Positions 9,268 to 17,424 of a stretch of 35,202 nucleotides of DNA are shown here, one piece after another. Origin of the DNA: Roseilinea sp034431495 (lineage in GTDB: Bacteria > Chloroflexota > Anaerolineae > J036 > Brachytrichaceae); contig DAOUDB010000210.1 of assembly GCA_034431495.1 (NCBI GenBank), forward strand, positions 1 through 35,202, read 5' to 3'. The notes below the pieces were generated by a model that saw only the letters and a list, made by a program, of their open reading frames with translations, made no database searches and had not been told where the DNA came from. Every line of letters begins with the position of its first letter. Within the stretch, counting starts at the first letter, position 1. The position numbers and the translations under genes were made by a program.

Positions 9268-10554
9268 TTGACCAACCATCCGCTGATTTCGACTCTCAAA
9301 AGTCTGCGCGGCAATGTGCGCGGCTGCGTGTTGACCGAGCCGCTGTGGGGCATCCCGTTCAATCTCTATGCGCCGTATGTGTCGGTCTATATGCTGTCGC
9401 TCGGTCTGGCCGACAGCCAGATCGGCCTGTTGACCAGCATCGGCCTGCTGCTGCAAGTGTTCTGGACCGCCGTCAGCGGCGCCATCACCGACAAGTTCGG
9501 GCGCAAGCGCACCACGCTCGTCTCCGACCTTATCTCGTGGAGCATCCCATGCCTGATCTGGGCCGCCGCGCAAGACTTCAACTACTTCCTGGTGGCCGCC
9601 ATTTTCAACAGCATCTGGCGCGTGTCGGCCAACTCGTGGACATGCCTGCTGGTCGAAGACACCGACCCGAAGCTGCTGATCGATGTGTACTCGCTCATCT
9701 ACATCGCCGGCCTGGTCGCGGCGTTTGTCTCGCCCATCACCGGCGTGCTGATCGACCGGTTCTCGCTGGTGCCGACCATGCGCGGCCTGTATCTGCTGTC
9801 CTTTGTGATGATGACGGCCAAGTTCCTCATCATGAACAACATGGTGACCGAGACGCAGCGCGGCGTGGCGCGCATGGAAGAGACCCGGCATCAACCGTGG
9901 CTGGGCATGTTGCGCGAGTATCCCGAAGTGCTGCGGCAGATTCTGCGCACCCCGGCCACTGTGTTCGCTGCCGGCCTGATGGTGTTGCTGAACATCGTTT
10001 GGACGGTGAAGGGCACGTTCTGGGCCATCCTGATCACCGAGACACTGCTGATCCCGGCCGAGCATGTGGTGATCTTCACCTTCGCCCGCTCCATCGTCAT
10101 GCTGGTGTTCTACTTCACGGTCATGCCCCGGCTCAACAGGATGGATGTGCGCGCGCCGCTGATCTGGGGTATGCTGGGACTGACGGTGAGCCAGGTGTTT
10201 CTGATTGCCGCGCCGCCGGGCAATTACGCGATCCTGCTGGCCGTCACCGCGCTGGAGGCGTTCGCCACGCCGGCAGCCACGACCCTGGTCGACAAGCTGG
10301 TCATCACGGCCATCGATCCAAAAGAGCGCGCCCGCATTCTGGCCATTCTGTATGTGGTGATGATCGTGCTCACCTCGCCGTTTGGCTGGATTGCCGGCCA
10401 GTTGTCCGAATGGAATCGCATCCTGCCCTTCCTGCTTATGATTGTTCTGTTGTGCGTGGGCGTGGCGCTGTTGTTGTTGTCCAACCGGTTGGTGAAGGGC
10501 GGCCTGGAGCATCCGGCCGCTGTGGAGCCGGCCGGCTTGCCCGCCGGTGAATGA
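9268..10554 (+). CDS. Major facilitator superfamily transporter
   Basis: A 428-residue polytopic membrane protein with about 12 hydrophobic segments. The MFS motif A in the loop between segments 2 and 3 reads GAITDKFGRKR (residues 70-80). A long hydrophilic central loop (TETQRGVARMEETRHQP, near residues 193-209) separates the two six-helix halves. Start is TTG at 9268 with AGAGGAA just upstream. The next gene, an aldo/keto reductase, begins 14 bases after the stop, so the two are likely co-transcribed. Substrate is not readable; given the surrounding sugar-metabolism genes, a monosaccharide, oligosaccharide or sugar-acid importer is plausible. An exporter cannot be excluded. Confidence 0.85.
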   Translation: MTNHPLISTLKSLRGNVRGCVLTEPLWGIPFNLYAPYVSVYMLSLGLADSQIGLLTSIGLLLQVFWTAVSGAITDKFGRKRTTLVSDLISWSIPCLIWAAAQDFNYFLVAAIFNSIWRVSANSWTCLLVEDTDPKLLIDVYSLIYIAGLVAAFVSPITGVLIDRFSLVPTMRGLYLLSFVMMTAKFLIMNNMVTETQRGVARMEETRHQPWLGMLREYPEVLRQILRTPATVFAAGLMVLLNIVWTVKGTFWAILITETLLIPAEHVVIFTFARSIVMLVFYFTVMPRLNRMDVRAPLIWGMLGLTVSQVFLIAAPPGNYAILLAVTALEAFATPAATTLVDKLVITAIDPKERARILAILYVVMIVLTSPFGWIAGQLSEWNRILPFLLMIVLLCVGVALLLLSNRLVKGGLEHPAAVEPAGLPAGE

Positions 10555-10568
10555 CAAGGAGTGCTGCC

Positions 10569-11504
10569 ATGAGTGATCTGCCTGTCTTCCATCCCCGCCG
10601 TGCGCTGGGGCGCACCGGCTTCCTCGCCACACAACTCGGCATTGGCGATCTGGCCGACCGCGCCCTGCCGATCGACACATTGGTGGCGACTGCTCGCCGT
10701 GCCATCGACGCCGGCCTCAACCTGATCGACACCGCCCCCGGTTACGAACAGGGCTACTCCGAGGAGATCGTCGGCCGCGCTGTGCAAGGCGTGCGCGATC
10801 GCATATTCGTCATTTCCAAGATCGACGATCTCGAAGCGCCGGTTGCGCCGCAGATCGAGTCCTCGCTGAAGCGGCTGCAACTGGACTACACCGACGCCTT
10901 TGTGTTCCACGGTCTGTCATCGATGGATACGTTCGAGCGTCTGAGGCAGCCCGGCGCCGGCTTCGATCAACTGAAGGATTGCATCCGCGCCGGTAAGACG
11001 CGCTTCGGCGGCATCTCGTCGCATCATCCCGACGTGTTGCGCGCAGCCATCGAGGCCGGCCTGTGTGATCTCGTCATGTTCCCCGTCGGCCCGTTTGTGG
11101 ACGCCCGTTACATCACCGACACGCTGCCGCTGGCGCGGGCGCGCGGGGTGGGGACGGTGTGCTTCAAGACCTTCGGCGCCGGCAAGTTGCTGGGCGACAC
11201 AGCCGGCTACAACCAGCCCCTGCAACGCCGGCCGCGCGGCAAGCTGTCGTCGGGCGGGGCCGATGTGGTCGAGGCTGCGCTGCCCCGGCTCAGCGTGAAA
11301 GACTGTCTGCACTACACGCTGACGCTCGATCCCGATGTGGCGCTGCTCGGACTGAGTTTCCCCAACGAGCAGGATGCCGCCTTTGCGGCAGCCGCATCGT
11401 TCGCTCCTTTGTCCCCGGCGCAGATGGAGGACATTCGCCGCCGGGCGGTGGATGCCCGCCGCGACAAGGGGCCGTGCTGGTGGAACCCCGACCCGGAGAC
11501 ATGA
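10569..11504 (+). CDS. Aldo/keto reductase (first copy)
   Basis: A 311-residue NAD(P)H-dependent oxidoreductase with the AKR barrel and intact catalytic tetrad: Asp54 and Tyr59 in NLIDTAPGYEQGYSEE, Lys84 in VISKIDD, His114 in FVFHGLSS. These enzymes interconvert carbonyls and alcohols, often on sugars. The early motif RRALGRTGFLATQLGIG is typical for the sub-group close to bacterial oxidoreductases YajO/Tas. Start is the ATG at 10569, after AAGGAG (10556-10561). An in-frame ATG at 10551 overlaps the transporter stop and has no ribosome site. The C-terminus (GPCWWNP) is unlike the classical helical tail and may be family-specific. Confidence 0.88.
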   Translation: MSDLPVFHPRRALGRTGFLATQLGIGDLADRALPIDTLVATARRAIDAGLNLIDTAPGYEQGYSEEIVGRAVQGVRDRIFVISKIDDLEAPVAPQIESSLKRLQLDYTDAFVFHGLSSMDTFERLRQPGAGFDQLKDCIRAGKTRFGGISSHHPDVLRAAIEAGLCDLVMFPVGPFVDARYITDTLPLARARGVGTVCFKTFGAGKLLGDTAGYNQPLQRRPRGKLSSGGADVVEAALPRLSVKDCLHYTLTLDPDVALLGLSFPNEQDAAFAAAASFAPLSPAQMEDIRRRAVDARRDKGPCWWNPDPET

Positions 11505-11617
11505 GCCGGCCTGCGTATCGGCACTTTGGCCGACTTGCTGTCGTGCGCTCGACCCATGACTGCGCGGGGGTCGCGGCTACAATCTGGTCAGAATATCTCG
11601 CCTTTTGACAGATTGAG

Positions 11618-11670
11618 TTGCGCCAAAGCCATGGCTGGATGTGGCGCAACACGCGCGCAGGTTCACCTGC
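11618..11670 (+). promoter_or_regulatory. Two nested or tandem inverted repeats in the leader of the CoA-binding gene
   Basis: TTGCGCCA (11618-11625) pairs with TGGCGCAA (11642-11649), and the loop holds the 10-bp palindrome AGCCATGGCT (11627-11636). A second hairpin, GCAGGT-TC-ACCTGC (11657-11670), ends three bases before the ribosome site CAGGAGAA. A consensus -35 TTGACA lies at 11605-11610, but no -10 box follows at normal spacing. The structure could be an operator or an RNA leader element; neither is established. Confidence 0.4.
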
Positions 11671-11686
11671 AACAGGAGAAACACAC

Positions 11687-12127
11687 ATGGATCAGGCCGT
11701 ACTGGATTTCGTGGGCGGCAAGCGCATTGCCGTGGTCGGTGTGTCGCGCAGCGGCAAGAAGTTCGGCAACCTCGCGTACACCGAGCTGCAAGCGCGCGGG
11801 TATCAGGTGTTTGCGGTGCATCCCGAAGCGCAGGAGATTTCCGGCGCGCCCTGCTATCCGAATCTGGCCGCGCTGCAAGGCAAAGTCGATGGCGTGCTGG
11901 TGACCGTTCCGCCGCAGAAGGCTGCGCCGGTGCTGCGCGAGGCGGCTGCCGCCGGCATCAGGAATGTGTGGCTGCAACAGGGCGCCGAGTCGGCGGAAAC
12001 CGTTGCCGCCGGGCGCGAACTAGGGCTGAACCTGGTGACAGGCAAATGCATCCTGATGTATGCCCAGCCGGTGCGCGGCATCCATTCCCTGCATCGCGGC
12101 TTTGTCAGACTGTTCGGCAAGTTGTAA
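11687..12127 (+). CDS. CoA-binding domain protein (YccU/CoA_binding_2 type)
   Basis: A 146-residue single-domain Rossmann protein. The N-terminal KRIAVVGVSRSGKKFGNLAYTEL and GYQVFAVHPEAQEISGAPCYPNL are hallmarks of the small CoA-binding family related to the N-terminal domain of succinyl-CoA ligase alpha. VDGVLVTVPPQKAAPVLREA and NVWLQQGAES complete the fold. These proteins bind CoA, possibly as disulfide, and their cellular role is poorly understood. The C-terminal tail (GKCILMYAQPVRGIHSLHRGF) resembles a known extension containing a conserved Cys. Start is the ATG at 11687 with CAGGAGAA at optimal spacing. The gene is flanked by its own leader hairpins and a terminator-like stem, so it is probably monocistronic. 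Confidence 0.87.
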   Translation: MDQAVLDFVGGKRIAVVGVSRSGKKFGNLAYTELQARGYQVFAVHPEAQEISGAPCYPNLAALQGKVDGVLVTVPPQKAAPVLREAAAAGIRNVWLQQGAESAETVAAGRELGLNLVTGKCILMYAQPVRGIHSLHRGFVRLFGKL

Positions 12128-12162
12128 TCGCAATCACGTGTTATCCAGCCGTCTTGCACTCC

Positions 12163-12189
12163 AGGCCCGCGCCCGCGCGCGGGCCTTTG
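12163..12189 (+). terminator. Terminator-like GC-rich hairpin after the CoA-binding gene
   Basis: AGGCCCGCG (12163-12171) pairs with CGCGGGCCT (12178-12186) around a six-base loop, 36 bases after the stop codon. The following T run is only three bases (TTTG), so efficiency is uncertain. Confidence 0.5.
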
Positions 12190-12313
12190 CGCGGTTTGTG
12201 CAACACGTTGCCAGGCTTGCCCTGCTTTGCGCGCAAACTACCCCCACAGGAAATGCGCCCGCGCGATTCGATCCAGATGAGATTGAGTAGACTTGCTTCC
12301 GGAGGCACATACC

Positions 12314-13288
12314 GTGAAGACATACCGCATTCCGCGCGCTGACCTGGAAGTGACCCGCATCGCGTATGGCTGCATGAAGATCGGCGGCCGGTGGGACCGC
12401 GATCCCATCACCGGCGACGAACGGGCGCGCGCCGAGCGCGCTGTGATGGCAGCAGTCGAGCAGGGCATCACGTTGTTCGACCATGCCGATATCTATTGCA
12501 TCGGCAAGTCGGAAGAAGTGTTCGGCGACATTCTGCGCGCCGCCCCCGGCTTGCGTGATCGCATTCTCATCCAGTCCAAGTGCGGCATCCGCTTCCCCAA
12601 CGATCCCAACCCTGGCGACCCGCACCGCTTCGACTTCAGCTACGAGCACATCGTGCGCTCGGTGGAGGGCAGCCTGAAGCGATTGCAAACCGACCGGCTG
12701 GACATCCTGCTCCTGCACCGGCCCGATGCGCTGGTCGAGCCGGAAGAGGTGGCGCGCGCTTTCGACGACCTGCATAGCGCCGGCAAGGTGCGCTTCTTTG
12801 GCGTCAGCAATCACACCCCATGGCAGATTGCGTTGTTGCAGAAGTGCGTCGCGCAGCCCCTCATCGCCAATCAAGTGGAGTTGAGTTTGCTCCATGCAGA
12901 CTTGATCGACGATGGCATCGTGGCCAATCAACAGCCGCACGGCTACACCGCGTCGGCCGGCACACTGGACTATTGCCGCGAGCACGGCATCCTTGTGCAG
13001 GCGTGGGGGCCTGTGGCCGGCGGCCGGCTTTTCGACCCCCAACGTCAGCAGGATGAACGCGCGCAGCAAACCGCTGCGCTTCTGGCGAAGATGGCGCAAG
13101 CCAGAGGGACGACGCCCGAGGCCATTGCGCTGGCCTGGCTGTTGCGACACCCGGCCGGCATTCAGCCGATCATCGGCACGGTCGAGCCGGCGCGCATTGC
13201 CGCCTTTTGCGCCGCCGACGCGCTGACGTTGAGCCGCGAAGAGTGGTACGAGCTGTTTGTCACGGCGCGCGGCGCGCCATTGCCCTGA
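12314..13288 (+). CDS. Aldo/keto reductase (second copy, YdhF-like)
   Basis: A 324-residue AKR with tetrad Asp56 and Tyr61 (LFDHADIYCIGKSEE), Lys89 (LIQSKCGIR) and His135 (ILLLHRPD). HADIY, the phrase GKVRFFGVSNHTP and the PIIGTVEPARI C-terminal element resemble the E. coli YdhF group of oxidoreductases. It shares little close identity with the AKR at 10.6 kb, so this is not a recent duplicate. Start is GTG at 12314, eight bases after GGAGG (12301-12305); a TTG at 12293 would include that ribosome site inside the gene. It leads a probable three-gene unit with the Gfo/Idh/MocA gene (30-base gap) and the cupin. A role in reducing a ketose or aldose intermediate is inference. Confidence 0.87.
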   Translation: MKTYRIPRADLEVTRIAYGCMKIGGRWDRDPITGDERARAERAVMAAVEQGITLFDHADIYCIGKSEEVFGDILRAAPGLRDRILIQSKCGIRFPNDPNPGDPHRFDFSYEHIVRSVEGSLKRLQTDRLDILLLHRPDALVEPEEVARAFDDLHSAGKVRFFGVSNHTPWQIALLQKCVAQPLIANQVELSLLHADLIDDGIVANQQPHGYTASAGTLDYCREHGILVQAWGPVAGGRLFDPQRQQDERAQQTAALLAKMAQARGTTPEAIALAWLLRHPAGIQPIIGTVEPARIAAFCAADALTLSREEWYELFVTARGAPLP

Positions 13289-13318
13289 GGCCGGCCGTTT
13301 CTCATCGGAGGATGACCC

Positions 13319-14551
13319 ATGTCAGCGCAACCAGCGCGTAAGGTGAAAGTGGGCGTCGTGGGATGCGGCGTCGTCGCCACGGCGTACTACCTGCCCTGCC
13401 TGATGAGCATGGCGGAGGCCGATCTGGCAGCCGTGTGCGATGTGAACCCGGCACGCACGGCAGCCTGCGTCCATCTGTTCGGCGCCCGGGAGCAGTATCA
13501 GGACTATTTCGAGATGATCCGCCGCGCGGACATCGAGGCGGTGTTGATCCTCACCGGCCCCGGCACGCATGTCGCATTCACGCTGGGCGCCGCCGAAGCC
13601 GGCAAGCACGTTTTGTTGCAGAAGCCCATGGCCCTGACGATGGCCGACACCAACGCCATCGTCGATGCGGTTCGCAAGGCTGGCGTCAAAGCGCTGATCG
13701 AGCCGAGCGCCAACTCGCCGCTTCAACCCGAGCATCGCGAATTGCGCGCCCTGCTCGACAAAGGCACGCTGGGCGACCCATACTGGTTCACGTATATTCC
13801 CGGCTCGATGGATCACTATCACGCCTCGCTGGGCGGCAACCCGTATGGACTGGGCGCGTTCTTCAGCGCCGACAGCGGCGGCATGTTGTTCGATTTTCCT
13901 TACGCTCCCTGCGAGATTGTCACATTGCTGGGGCCGTGCAGGCGTGTGACGGGAATGGCGAAGATCTCCGTGCCCGATCGCTGGATCGTTCCAGAAGAGG
14001 CGTACGACCGCTTCCTGGCCGGGGCCACTGACCCGTTTCAGGCGAATTACTGGGATGTGGTGCTCGACATTCCCCGCACCGAGCGCGTGACGATGGGCGC
14101 GCCGGACAATGTGTTCAGCCTGTACGAGATGGATAGCGGCGCGATCGGGGTGTTCCATGTGGGCCGGCCTTTCCATCCCGTGCCGAAAGGATTCATGGGC
14201 GGCCTGCATGTGTATGGCACGGCGGGCAATCTGTTCATGGGGCAGGGCGGGTTTGCCGCCATCATTTCCAGCCGGCGCGAGCTGTTGCCGCATGTGGATG
14301 CCGACGGCTGGTATCGCATGCCGGCGCGCGGCGATTTCAGCAGAGCCAAATGGCCTCAGCCGGTTCCGGGCGGCTTCAACTACTATCACGAATCCACGCG
14401 CCACTGGATCGAATGCATCCTGCACGACCGCGACCCGCTGCTGAACGTGGAGTGGGGCCGGCACATCAACGAGATGATGTGCGGGGCCATCGAGTCCGCG
14501 CGCACAGGCCGGCGCTACGACATGACGACCACGCCGGAGGGTATGAGATGA
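13319..14551 (+). CDS. Gfo/Idh/MocA-family oxidoreductase (first copy)
   Basis: 410 residues. An N-terminal Rossmann fold begins VKVGVVGCGVVATAYYLPCL. The family's E-K-P motif at the substrate/NAD junction reads HVLLQKPMALTM, a Gln variant. It is followed by the alpha/beta dimerisation and catalytic domain (residues about 130-390). Members oxidise or reduce sugars, inositols and amino sugars with tightly bound NAD(P). Start is ATG 13319, just after CGGAGGATG. The stop codon overlaps the cupin start in an ATGA arrangement, so translation is coupled. The length is slightly over the typical 330-390. Context suggests oxidation or epimerisation of a sugar generated by the local glycosidases. Confidence 0.88.
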   Translation: MSAQPARKVKVGVVGCGVVATAYYLPCLMSMAEADLAAVCDVNPARTAACVHLFGAREQYQDYFEMIRRADIEAVLILTGPGTHVAFTLGAAEAGKHVLLQKPMALTMADTNAIVDAVRKAGVKALIEPSANSPLQPEHRELRALLDKGTLGDPYWFTYIPGSMDHYHASLGGNPYGLGAFFSADSGGMLFDFPYAPCEIVTLLGPCRRVTGMAKISVPDRWIVPEEAYDRFLAGATDPFQANYWDVVLDIPRTERVTMGAPDNVFSLYEMDSGAIGVFHVGRPFHPVPKGFMGGLHVYGTAGNLFMGQGGFAAIISSRRELLPHVDADGWYRMPARGDFSRAKWPQPVPGGFNYYHESTRHWIECILHDRDPLLNVEWGRHINEMMCGAIESARTGRRYDMTTTPEGMR

Positions 14552-14946
14552 ACCAGGAAGACACCATCGAGATGAACATCGCCTATGCCCGCTTCTACAC
14601 CGACGCCGCCGGCGAATCGCATTTTGAGGATGTGCGCGTGGCGTTGGCCCGGATGGACTTTGCGCCGCCGGCCCCGCCGCTCGATGTGTCCGCGTTCGCG
14701 CCGGCGAAGCAGGTCGGGTTCGTGCGCATGCCGGCCGGATGGTTTGGCGACTGGCACCCTGCGCCGAGACGCCAGTTCATGTTCTGTCTGGCCGGCGCAG
14801 TGGCCGTGCAGGTCAGCGACGGCGAGACGCGCGTGTTCCGGCCGGGCGACGTCGTGCTGCTCGAAGACACGACCGGCAAGGGGCACACCACCCGCGTGGT
14901 GAGCGAGGTCGATCTGGTGATGGCAGTGGCGCAATTGACGGAATGA
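14548..14946 (+). CDS. Small cupin-domain protein
   Basis: A 132-residue protein with a single beta-barrel cupin. The first histidine-containing element is reduced (WFGDWHPAPRRQFMFCLAG), and the second block is FRPGDVVLLEDTTGKGHTTRV, which provides a PGD turn and a His. The start ATG (14548) overlaps the TGA of the Gfo/Idh/MocA gene by four bases, with CGGAGGG upstream, so the products are made together. Cupins of this size act as sugar isomerases, dioxygenases or ligand sensors; with a Gfo/Idh partner, a sugar-modifying or metal-binding accessory role is plausible but unproven. Confidence 0.82.
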   Translation: MNQEDTIEMNIAYARFYTDAAGESHFEDVRVALARMDFAPPAPPLDVSAFAPAKQVGFVRMPAGWFGDWHPAPRRQFMFCLAGAVAVQVSDGETRVFRPGDVVLLEDTTGKGHTTRVVSEVDLVMAVAQLTE

Positions 14947-14970
14947 TTTTGTTGGCGCAGCCTTGCGGCG

Positions 14971-15891
14971 CTACGAGACCCGCAAGGGCTGGATCAGCGC
15001 CTTCGGCAGTTTGCACACCATCGTGTAGGCCGGGTCGTACATATTGCCCAGGTCGTAGCGCACACACTGGCCCAGCAGCGTGCTCGCCCCGATCAGGTCC
15101 AGGCCATAGTCGCTCATCAGCCAGCGCAGCATTTCGGTGGTCGCGTGTTGCGCGGCCTGATCGAGCGGGCGGGCGTTGCCAACGGTGAAGATGAAGGCGT
15201 CGTCCTCGCCGCGCGGCCAGTTGATGGACCAGCCTTTCACCACCCGCACCGTGAAGCGCACATCGAACGAGGTCTCGATGCCCGTGCCGACGATCTCGCC
15301 ATCGCCCTGGGTGGCATGGCCGTCGCCGACGAACACCAGCGCGCCCGGCACAGCTACCGGCAGATAGGCGATCACGCTGGCGCGAAAACCGCGATAGTCC
15401 ATGTTGCCGCCGTGCCGGCCCGCCGTCGAGGTGTGGATGGTCTCGCCATTCGCCGGCGCGACGCCGAAGCAACCCAGCATGGGCGCCAGCGGCAGCGTGA
15501 ACGCGCCCAGCCGGGTGTCGGGTTTCAGCAGTGTCGCCGTGCCTTGCTCCCGGTCGATGCGCCACTCGGCCCGTTCGCGCGGCGGCAGTTCGCGCGCAAA
15601 GTCTGGATCGACGACGTTGGCGGCGATCATGGTCCTGGTGTAGCCGTGATCGCGGTTAGGCCACAGGTGGTCGAAGGTGAGCGCCAGCGTGTCGCCCGGC
15701 TCCGCTCCCTCCACGTAGAAGGGGCCGGTCTGGGGATTGGGGCGCGGCCCGACTTCCTCGCCGCGTTCGTCACAGCCGGCGGCGTCGAGCGTGGTGGTCA
15801 CCACTGAATCGCCGTCGGCGATGCGCAACACCGGCTCGTGCGCGCCCAGCGTGATGTGATAGTGCGTAGGTTTGAAGTGATGCGTGGTCAT
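14971..15891 (-). CDS. Acetamidase/formamidase family hydrolase
   Basis: A 306-residue FmdA/AmdA-type enzyme that hydrolyses small amides to ammonia and the carboxylic acid. Family signatures are plain: GPFYVEGAEPGDTLAL, a DHG-containing segment, HTSTAGRHGGNMD, and VFVGDGHATQGDGEI near residue 200. The central MLGCFGVAP carries a conserved Cys. It is the last gene of a three-gene minus-strand unit: three bases separate its ATG (15891) from the stop of the lipoprotein gene. Its link to an Fe-S protein and a lipoprotein is unusual; the physiological amide is unknown. It converges on the cupin gene with 24 bases between them. Confidence 0.88.
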   Translation of the reverse strand: MTTHHFKPTHYHITLGAHEPVLRIADGDSVVTTTLDAAGCDERGEEVGPRPNPQTGPFYVEGAEPGDTLALTFDHLWPNRDHGYTRTMIAANVVDPDFARELPPRERAEWRIDREQGTATLLKPDTRLGAFTLPLAPMLGCFGVAPANGETIHTSTAGRHGGNMDYRGFRASVIAYLPVAVPGALVFVGDGHATQGDGEIVGTGIETSFDVRFTVRVVKGWSINWPRGEDDAFIFTVGNARPLDQAAQHATTEMLRWLMSDYGLDLIGASTLLGQCVRYDLGNMYDPAYTMVCKLPKALIQPLRVS

Positions 15892-15894
15892 TTT

Positions 15895-16422
15895 TCAAGG
15901 CCGTTCTACCGTAATGGTGATTGGCTGCGCAGATGCCATGCCCCAGCTTGCGCCCTGTGCGGTGTGCAGCTCGTAGCTGACAGACGCGCCAAATGCCTGC
16001 TGGCCAGTGGCGACTGCCTGCAACGCGAAATCGGCCGAGTCGGTCTGGTGTTGCCCCACGGCCCGTGAGTGAACCACCGGCTCGATCTGCGCCGGCTCGA
16101 ACAACGACGCCGCGTCGCGCGGTTCGGCCCACAGGCGGTATTGCGGCAACCCCGCGTCGTCACATCCGTTGTTGGTCAGGATCACGGTCACGGTGATCGT
16201 TTCGCCGATCTGCGCAGTCTGCCTGGCCGGCGCGATCGTCACAACCGGACTCTGGCCGGCGCATGGTGGGTTGCTCGATGCGCCGCCGCTGAACGACGGG
16301 ATGAAGGCGCGCGGCGTCATGCCGGGCTGGGCCGCGTTCGCGTTGCCGGCTGGGGCGTCGCAGCCGGCCAGCGCAACCAGCGCCACGCTTGCAACGATCA
16401 CGAGGGGAATGGACTGTTTCAT
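15895..16422 (-). CDS. Putative lipoprotein with an immunoglobulin-like (CARDB/DUF11-type) domain
   Basis: 175 residues. The N-terminus MKQSIPLVIVASVALVALAGC ends in a clear lipobox (ALAG-Cys20), so the mature protein should be lipid-anchored. A low-complexity linker follows, then a beta-sandwich (IAPARQTAQIGETITVTVIL through ITITVERP) of the conserved-repeat type found in bacterial surface proteins. Its ATG (16422) overlaps the TGA of the upstream Fe-S gene by four bases, indicating translational coupling. Function is unknown; the operon suggests it works near or holds the membrane-anchored Fe-S protein. Confidence 0.78.
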   Translation of the reverse strand: MKQSIPLVIVASVALVALAGCDAPAGNANAAQPGMTPRAFIPSFSGGASSNPPCAGQSPVVTIAPARQTAQIGETITVTVILTNNGCDDAGLPQYRLWAEPRDAASLFEPAQIEPVVHSRAVGQHQTDSADFALQAVATGQQAFGASVSYELHTAQGASWGMASAQPITITVERP

Positions 16423-17324
16423 GCCAGCTTTCTCACATCAAGCGGAATCCCTTTGCGTTCGTCGCGCTCCAGGGTGAGCGCGGCGTTGGGGCATTGTCCC
16501 ACACACACGCCACATCCCATGCAACGTTGCCAATCCACCTGCGAGACACTATCGATCTGAATGGCGTGAAAGGGGCAGGCAGTCGCGCACTGCCCACAGG
16601 CTGCGCACAGCGCCGGGTTTACCCGGGCGACAAAGCCTGAAGCGGCAATCATGGGCACGCCATGTTGCATGGCCTCGATCGCGCCGCAACAGCATGCGCA
16701 GCAATTGCAGATGGCGTAGAAGCGATTGAGCATGGCGTCCTTGAAGTAGGCGGCGTGGATGTGTCCACGCGCGTGCTCCTCCTCCAGCAATGTGATGGCT
16801 TCGGCAGGGGTCAGCCGGCGTGTTCTAGCCGGATGATGCTCGAGCATGAAATCGACGAAAGGCTGGCCGACGATCATGCACACCTGAGTCGGCTCGCAGT
16901 GGTGCGGCTTGCGCATCCGGCACGGACACTCGAAGGCGACCACCTCCGGCGGGCTGTTCAGGATCAACTCGCGCGCCACAGGGTAGGGGATGATCTGCTC
17001 GAGGTCTGGGATGTGAATGGCCTGATTGACGCTGATCAGGGCTGTGGCCAGTTCGGTGGGGAGCACCTTGCCGTGGTAATGATCGGCGGCGTTTTGCCGG
17101 CTGCGTGGGCTGAAGCGAGGCACCGTGAATTTCAGCGCCAGGCCGATGTACTCGCGGGGCAGACGCGCATAGAGGTAGGTGTGCAGGCGTGTGCCGTTGC
17201 GCGCGGCCTCGCGCAACAGCCGCGCGGTGGAGGGGCGCAGCAGCCGGCCGCGCTCGGCCCACATCCACAGGCCAAGCAGGGATAACACACTGAACAAAGC
17301 TACACGAATCAACGCGCGGGTCAT
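16419..17324 (-). CDS. Membrane-anchored 4Fe-4S protein with extra cysteine clusters
   Basis: 301 residues. A single hydrophobic segment (residues 5-22) anchors it. The C-terminus has two consecutive ferredoxin motifs: Cys240, 243, 246, 250 (CAACGQCATACP) and Cys268, 271, 274, 278 (CMGCGVCVGQCP), typical of 2[4Fe-4S] electron carriers. Upstream lie two other cysteine groups, CPC-x7-C-x5-C (133, 135, 143, 149) and CNCCACCC (206-213), which could hold one more cluster or a metal site. Start is ATG 17324, with AGGAGG upstream. It heads the unit with the lipoprotein and formamidase. The N-terminal Cys arrangement recurs in unnamed anaerobe Fe-S proteins; electron partners are unknown. Confidence 0.82.
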   Translation of the reverse strand: MTRALIRVALFSVLSLLGLWMWAERGRLLRPSTARLLREAARNGTRLHTYLYARLPREYIGLALKFTVPRFSPRSRQNAADHYHGKVLPTELATALISVNQAIHIPDLEQIIPYPVARELILNSPPEVVAFECPCRMRKPHHCEPTQVCMIVGQPFVDFMLEHHPARTRRLTPAEAITLLEEEHARGHIHAAYFKDAMLNRFYAICNCCACCCGAIEAMQHGVPMIAASGFVARVNPALCAACGQCATACPFHAIQIDSVSQVDWQRCMGCGVCVGQCPNAALTLERDERKGIPLDVRKLA

Positions 17325-17424
17325 GACAAAACCTCCTGTGTGCCCGGTGCTATCATGCGGCGCACGCGGGCTGTCGAACACGAGTTTTTATAGCATCGTC
17401 TTTATCAGGAAAGGAGAGACGAAC

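Noticed and set aside
11605..11633. TTGACA as the -35 box of a promoter for the CoA-binding gene
   Set aside because: The hexamer is perfect, but no TATAAT-like sequence occurs 16-18 bases downstream.
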